This document shows, piece after piece, positions 60,075-64,000 of a stretch of DNA of 64,000 nt; within the stretch, counting starts at the first letter, position 1; each line of letters begins with the position of its first letter. The stretch comes from an uncultured bacterium (lineage in GTDB: Bacteria > Bacillota > Clostridia > Oscillospirales > CAG-272): positions 41,728 to 105,727 of the forward strand of contig CAMEJM010000006.1 of the NCBI GenBank assembly GCA_945920215.1, given 5' to 3'. The translations under genes were made by a program, and so were the position numbers. The notes beneath the pieces were generated by a model. That model did not search any database, had not been told where the DNA came from, and saw nothing but the letters and a program-made list of their open reading frames with translations.

Positions 60075-61235
60075 TCAACATCTCTCCTGGTTGGTTCTTC
60101 GATACGCTCCGGGAGAACAACCATTACACTTGGCAAAGCTCATGCCGAACTGCGTAGAATTGCCGAATCCGCATTTGGCGGCTATGTCCTGCACGAATTC
60201 GTCTGTTTCGACCAGCAGCTTTTTGGCGAGTTCCATACGCTTGTTTAGAATATAGGTGCGCAGATTATTGCCCATGACCGCCTTGAATTTGCGAGAGAAA
60301 TAAGCAGGGTTGTAGTACACCATCGATGCCAAAAACGCCAGCGACAGATCCTCATCCAAATGCGTGTCGATATACTCCGCGACGCTTGCGATCACCTCGT
60401 CGTCACGGCTGTCAATGGGAGAGTCGGGATCGGCAGTATCGAGGAAATACAGTGCGCTATTGCGCCCCTTCCTCTTTTTTATGAGCTTCTGATACCTACT
60501 GTCGGCAGTTTGGTAGCAGGGCGGGTCAAACACAAAGGTACTGCAATCGCCCGTCTGCTCATACAAATCCTGTTGTAATCTTTTTGCGCGCTCGGTGACC
60601 ACATTGACATCTTCGTCGCTGCGTATCGCGGTGACCAGATACTTGTCATTCTCACAGATGGCGACAGTCCCGTTAAAGGCGTTCCGCACGATCTCTGTAA
60701 GACCGCCGCTCTCGCAGGGGAAACACATCAGTAGAAATGAGGCGTCACAGAAATCATATTTCCCTTCGACAATGGCTTGCCTCAACTGCAGATCTCCCAG
60801 TTGCTGAGACAGTTCCCGATTCAGTTGTTGCTGACAGATGAACTCGGCATTTTTGCGGTGTAGCTCTTCAACCGAAGCGATCTTTTCTTTGACCGTTCGG
60901 AGCAGGACACCATCGTTCTCCAGTTTCAACACATACGCAACATCGGGGAGCTTCATGGCTTCGTACGCATACGAGAAGTCACTGTACCCAGTCAGGAACA
61001 CCGTTTTCATGTTCGGGTAGGACCGTAAGAGATCTTTGCAAAGTGACAAGCCGTTTTGTTTCGGCATATTGATGTCACATACAATAATATCGATATAATG
61101 CTTTTCTGCAAACTCTTTTGCCTGTTGTGCGCTGTAGCACACATGGACTTCGACATCGATTTCTGGATCTTCGCCAAGTGTGTACGCGATGCCGTCGGCA
61201 ATATTGCGCTCGTCGTCAACCACCAGTATCGTCAT
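60075..61235 (-). CDS. YesN-type response regulator with AraC DNA-binding domain
   Basis: A 386-residue regulator. The receiver (residues 1-125) has ILVVDDERNI, the phospho-acceptor in IIVCDINMPKQNG, and FLTGYSDF. A middle region of about 150 residues contains a Gln/Leu-rich helix (CQQQLNRELSQQLGDLQLRQ). The C-terminal AraC domain (residues about 285-380) shows both helix-turn-helix units (LSLAFLASMVYYNPAYFSRKFKAVMG; VQDIAAKCGFGNSTQFGMSFAKCNGCSPGAYR). Its ATG overlaps the kinase stop (ATGA). It presumably activates the adjacent import operon. Confidence 0.93.
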   Translation of the reverse strand: MTILVVDDERNIADGIAYTLGEDPEIDVEVHVCYSAQQAKEFAEKHYIDIIVCDINMPKQNGLSLCKDLLRSYPNMKTVFLTGYSDFSYAYEAMKLPDVAYVLKLENDGVLLRTVKEKIASVEELHRKNAEFICQQQLNRELSQQLGDLQLRQAIVEGKYDFCDASFLLMCFPCESGGLTEIVRNAFNGTVAICENDKYLVTAIRSDEDVNVVTERAKRLQQDLYEQTGDCSTFVFDPPCYQTADSRYQKLIKKRKGRNSALYFLDTADPDSPIDSRDDEVIASVAEYIDTHLDEDLSLAFLASMVYYNPAYFSRKFKAVMGNNLRTYILNKRMELAKKLLVETDEFVQDIAAKCGFGNSTQFGMSFAKCNGCSPGAYRRTNQERC

Positions 61236-62956
61236 CCTTCTGCGTCCTCCTTCTTTTCGATATTCAGTCGGATCGTTACGCGCAGACCACCGAGGTTACT
61301 GCGTGCAACCTCCAATTTCCCGTATCCGTCGGCATAGTGTTGCAGTCTGCGGCTCACATTGACGAGCCCGGAGGTTTCTGCAGCGTCCGACAGACTGACG
61401 GCGATCAGTGCGATCTGCTGGTCATCGATCTCGCCATTGTCATCCAATGTGATGGACAGCTCACAGTCGTGCACCGTGTAACCAACCCTGAAGATACCGC
61501 CGTCCACTTTGTCGGCAAAGGCATATTTATAGGAATTTTCTGCGATCGGTTGCAGACACAGTTTCGGGATCGGCATATCGCGGAATGCTTCGGGGAGATC
61601 CGCAACCTGCACAGAAACTCTGTCGCCGAAACGCATTTGCTGTATCTGCAGATAACTTTTCAGGTTTTCCACTTCATCATTAAGGGTCACAATCGGCGCG
61701 GCATTGCGTGTGATATACAGGAACAGTTTGGAGAGGCTCTCGGTCATCAGAGCCACGCTTTCTACATCGCCCATCTTGCAAAAACTTCGTATGTTGGCAA
61801 AACAGTTGTACAAAAAGTGGGGGTTGATCTGTGCTTGGAGTGCCTTGAACTCGCTCTCGGTGCGCATCACTTTTTGCCGGTAATTCTCCTCGATGTAACC
61901 CGACACGGAGGATGTCATGTAGTTGAAACCGTCGTAAATGAATTGGAAGTCCGAGGATATCCTATCGTCAAGCCGCACATCAAAGTTGCCCTTACTGACC
62001 TCATTCATGGCTTCCAATAGTTTCGCGTACGGCTTGTTGAAGAAATGTCGGAACATGACGAACAAGATAAATGCCGCGACGCAAAGCAGAATGCACGCCA
62101 CGATAAAGAAGGTAGTGTACAGTGGCAGATTCGTATCCACCGATGAAGCGTCGAAGGAAGCATACAAAGGGATGGTATGGAGAATCTGCGTATAGAAGAT
62201 CACTTTCCCTCTTTCCAGGATAGGCTTGTCCATCGGCGCGCGGGTTGACAGTTCGGAGATGTTCCTTTCACCGTCGGTGCATACGATGTTCAGCAACCCG
62301 CCATCGATGTATGTCGTTGTGTGAATCTGCGGCATGGCAGCCAGAGACAAAGCGTCTGTGATGTAGTCGTTGTTCAGCATCATTACCAGTACCGCATTGT
62401 CCTGCTCCGACAGGGAGAGGGAAATCAGTATCCTCTGTCCGTTGTTTTTCAGGTTCCCGTCGTATGTAGGAAAATACCTGTGTGAAGCGATCTCGGCATC
62501 GAGCATCTGCTTGCGTGTATCGTCGCCGACAAAGGTATATAGAGTTTTATAGGACAGTTCGCCCTCCGGGGCGATCCACAGCGCACAGGAATCCAGTATA
62601 TCATAATAGGATGTGATTGACAGAAGAGTATCCATCGTGTCGTTGATGGCGGCATTTCGCGCATACGAATCGTGCTGGATCTTATCATAGTAGTAGGTCT
62701 TGAGCCGGCTGACCGTCTCGTTGTTCATCAGTGAAACGCCCGCGCTGAAAACATTTTTGATATCATTTGTGAGGTTTTTGATCAGCCGTTCGTAGCTGTC
62801 CTCCACGATCTGTCTTGTTCGGCGATTCGCCGTTCCGTTCGTAAAAAACAGGTTCGCCGCGATCAGCCCCACAAAGAGGATGATAATCAGTGCTTCCACA
62901 ACCGCGAAGATCGTCACTGATCGGACTCTGTTTGGCTTGTTCTTCTTATTCTTCAT
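61232..62956 (-). CDS. YesM-type sensor histidine kinase
   Basis: A 574-residue kinase: TM1 (VTIFAVVEALIIILFVGLIAANLFF), an extracytoplasmic dCache-like sensor of about 270 residues, TM2 (LYTTFFIVACILLCVAAFILFVMF), a HAMP domain, then the His_kinase box INPHFLYNCFANIR (phospho-acceptor His near residue 382) and an ATPase domain with CLQPIAENSYKYAF (N-box). The G2-type glycines are weak, as is common in this family. ATG 62956 is preferred over 62980 because the latter would lie about 3 bases from the predicted transcript start. It probably senses a glycan, alone or via the binding protein. Confidence 0.92.
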   Translation of the reverse strand: MKNKKNKPNRVRSVTIFAVVEALIIILFVGLIAANLFFTNGTANRRTRQIVEDSYERLIKNLTNDIKNVFSAGVSLMNNETVSRLKTYYYDKIQHDSYARNAAINDTMDTLLSITSYYDILDSCALWIAPEGELSYKTLYTFVGDDTRKQMLDAEIASHRYFPTYDGNLKNNGQRILISLSLSEQDNAVLVMMLNNDYITDALSLAAMPQIHTTTYIDGGLLNIVCTDGERNISELSTRAPMDKPILERGKVIFYTQILHTIPLYASFDASSVDTNLPLYTTFFIVACILLCVAAFILFVMFRHFFNKPYAKLLEAMNEVSKGNFDVRLDDRISSDFQFIYDGFNYMTSSVSGYIEENYRQKVMRTESEFKALQAQINPHFLYNCFANIRSFCKMGDVESVALMTESLSKLFLYITRNAAPIVTLNDEVENLKSYLQIQQMRFGDRVSVQVADLPEAFRDMPIPKLCLQPIAENSYKYAFADKVDGGIFRVGYTVHDCELSITLDDNGEIDDQQIALIAVSLSDAAETSGLVNVSRRLQHYADGYGKLEVARSNLGGLRVTIRLNIEKKEDAEG

Positions 62957-62989
62957 CTCGCACCGCTTGCAAAACATCATTCAACATAC

Positions 62990-63018
62990 TCAATATAACA
63001 CAACGAAGAAAATCTGAC
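62990..63018 (-). promoter_or_regulatory. Sigma-A promoter for the kinase/regulator operon
   Basis: Minus-strand TTGTCA, 17-bp spacer, TATATT. A TCAACT/AGTTGA inverted repeat (63040-63064) lies about 25 bp upstream and may be an operator. Confidence 0.6.
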
Positions 63019-63715
63019 AATACCCCTTTTCGGCCGTATATTCAACTTGTTCTGCAGAGTTGATTGGATCCGCGCATTTTGATATCGTATCACTGCTTAC
63101 CATAAGAAAGAAGACTACTGCAGTATCATCAATATCTTCAATTTCTGCAATGTTCTTGAAAACATGGTACCGATCTTGTCCGCTGCGGTTATCCCTTATC
63201 GGAAGCTTTGAAACTCGAAAACATACAGGAAATCAACATGGCACCCTGCCTTGACGAGGATTCCACACTCCCATACCTCCGCTCTTGGGGCAAAGGAAAA
63301 CCCGTCTGCTTCGAATACGAAGCAAACGGGAAAAACTATCGGACAATCAGAGTAAAAGGGCATCAATACGCATTGCGGAATGAATGCTATCCGCACTCCA
63401 CAAGAAATCCAATTAGCCATCTTTGACACTTAATTAAGTTTTACTGCCAATCCCCGAGTAAGAAGCCTTCAATTCCCACATTGAGATATCCGTTTTCATC
63501 GTGCCAGCTCTTGCGGATGTCTCACCAAACCGTGTTTTCTCGAATACCCTGCGTAATATGCAAAGGAAATGAGAAAACGCAAAGAAAATACGGAGAGTAT
63601 CCTATCAAAGATGCTCTCCGTTTTTTATTTTCATCTTTATCACTCGACTATCAGTACCATCAATGAGCTGTGGAAAAAACTCTTGATCTCTAACATTTGG
63701 AACATCATGGCTTTT
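63019..63715. other. Intergenic stretch without a supported gene
   Basis: Contains an inverted repeat near 63040-63064, a hairpin at about 63300-63330 (CCCGTCTGCTTCG/CGAAGCAAACGGG), and an ACGGAGAG/CTCTCCGT terminator at 63587-63628. A 72-codon plus-strand frame at 63208-63426 has no family resemblance or ribosome site that I can defend. This may be decayed sequence at the island edge. Confidence 0.5.
63587..63628 (+). terminator. Terminator hairpin upstream of D2
   Basis: ACGGAGAG and CTCTCCGT around a short inner ATC/GAT stem, followed by TTTTTTA on the plus strand. Sequence resembles the hairpin at 46374-46417 next to D1. Confidence 0.65.
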
Positions 63716-63950
63716 CTTGGATTGACCTTGGATCGTGTCTGCGGGACGTGTGCTTGTATATATACAAGTGATGCATCACCTATGACATTATCGCCACGGG
63801 ATGCGGCTAACAAGAAACCTTATGTTTTTCCCTTTCGGGAGCCCAGATCGTAGCACAGGGGATCGTCTCCGTCAATGTCGGCAGAGAAAAAACGGGAAGC
63901 AAAAAAACTGAATAGTATAGAAAGCTCGGTATTCGTACCGGGCTTTTTTT
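63716..63950 (+). repeat. Dispersed 235-bp element D2, candidate structured RNA with terminator
   Basis: Second copy of the element at 46008-46242, same orientation and same length. Conserved blocks: the CTTGTATATATACAAG palindrome, GGGATGCGGCTAACAAG, CCTTTCGGGAGCCC, ATCGTAGCAC and the closing terminator AAGCTCGGTA/TACCGGGCTTTTTTT. Many single differences from D1 show it is not a recent copy. No promoter as good as that of D1 is visible. The last 50 bases of the window beyond it contain nothing recognisable. Confidence 0.75.
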
Positions 63951-64000
63951 GTTTTGCCTGCTTTTTGAATGCATTGAAACGGAATGGACGAACTACTCAC

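Noticed and set aside
63208..63426. A 72-codon plus-strand frame in the right-hand intergenic region
   Set aside because: No family resemblance, no ribosome site, and a hairpin runs through it.
63569..63853. A shared small peptide ending (RDAANKKPYVFPFREPRS / RDAANKQPYVFSFREPVS) inside both D elements
   Set aside because: The frame matches because the DNA elements align without gaps. There is no ribosome site or conserved start, so a structured RNA or DNA element explains it better.

Overview
The window looks like a chromosomal segment of a spore-forming, Gram-positive anaerobe of the class Clostridia. The grounds are a cotJABC spore-coat operon, a SpoVB-like flippase, a Noc-type ParB protein, AddB, several lipobox lipoproteins, an LplB/LplC-type sugar ABC importer with a YesM/YesN-type two-component pair, and AGGAGG ribosome sites with sigma-A promoters. 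Judged by eye, base composition is moderately GC-rich from 1 to about 30 kb and clearly lower from about 47 to 63 kb. I cannot name a genus.

Layout. 0-3 kb: spore-coat genes cotJC-cotJB-cotJA and phosphopentomutase deoB (all minus). 2.8-5.9 kb: an FAD/Rieske oxidoreductase translationally coupled to an exported Ig/S-layer-homology protein, then a stand-alone FeoA. 5.9-12.7 kb: housekeeping genes (RluA-type pseudouridine synthase and upp, a small-export membrane protein, a TIM-barrel isomerase, rlmD, and divergent fadD). 12.8-21 kb: asnB, a YpsA-like SLOG protein, two CorC/HlyC-type membrane proteins, spoVB and noc. 21-25 kb: a winged-helix pseudo-receiver regulator coupled to addB. 25-30.4 kb: the nucleoside-salvage cluster deoC-deoD-cdd-deoA and gap. 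30.4-37.7 kb: two lipoproteins, tRNA-Glu(CTC), a DtxR-type repressor, a polysaccharide deacetylase and a REC-like protein. 37.8-45.6 kb: a 7TM sensor, a histidine kinase, a NarL-type response regulator broken by a frameshift, and a heterodimeric ABC exporter. 46-64 kb: a carbohydrate island with a YesM/YesN pair, solute-binding lipoprotein, two permeases, a BMP-family lipoprotein, an Ig-like lipoprotein and three glycoside hydrolases (GH37-like, GH3, GH31).

Genes working together. deoC, deoD, cdd, deoA, deoB and upp together form a nearly complete nucleoside and deoxynucleoside salvage route ending in glycolysis, where gap acts. In the right-hand island, the kinase and AraC-type regulator presumably sense a glycan fragment and switch on the importer, and the apparently cytoplasmic hydrolases then break down the imported oligosaccharide.

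Most unusual content. (1) A lipoprotein combining Cys/His repeats and YDG-type repeats with what read as EF-Tu domains II and III but no GTPase domain. (2) Three full copies, and probably one solo hairpin, of a roughly 250-bp dispersed element built as a chain of small hairpins. (3) A second dispersed element of 235 bp, in two directly repeated copies that each end in an intrinsic terminator and bracket the low-GC carbohydrate island exactly. (4) A BMP-type binding protein with an unrecognised C-terminal domain inside a sugar locus. (5) A nearly identical 441-bp-period tandem duplication inside a surface lipoprotein gene.
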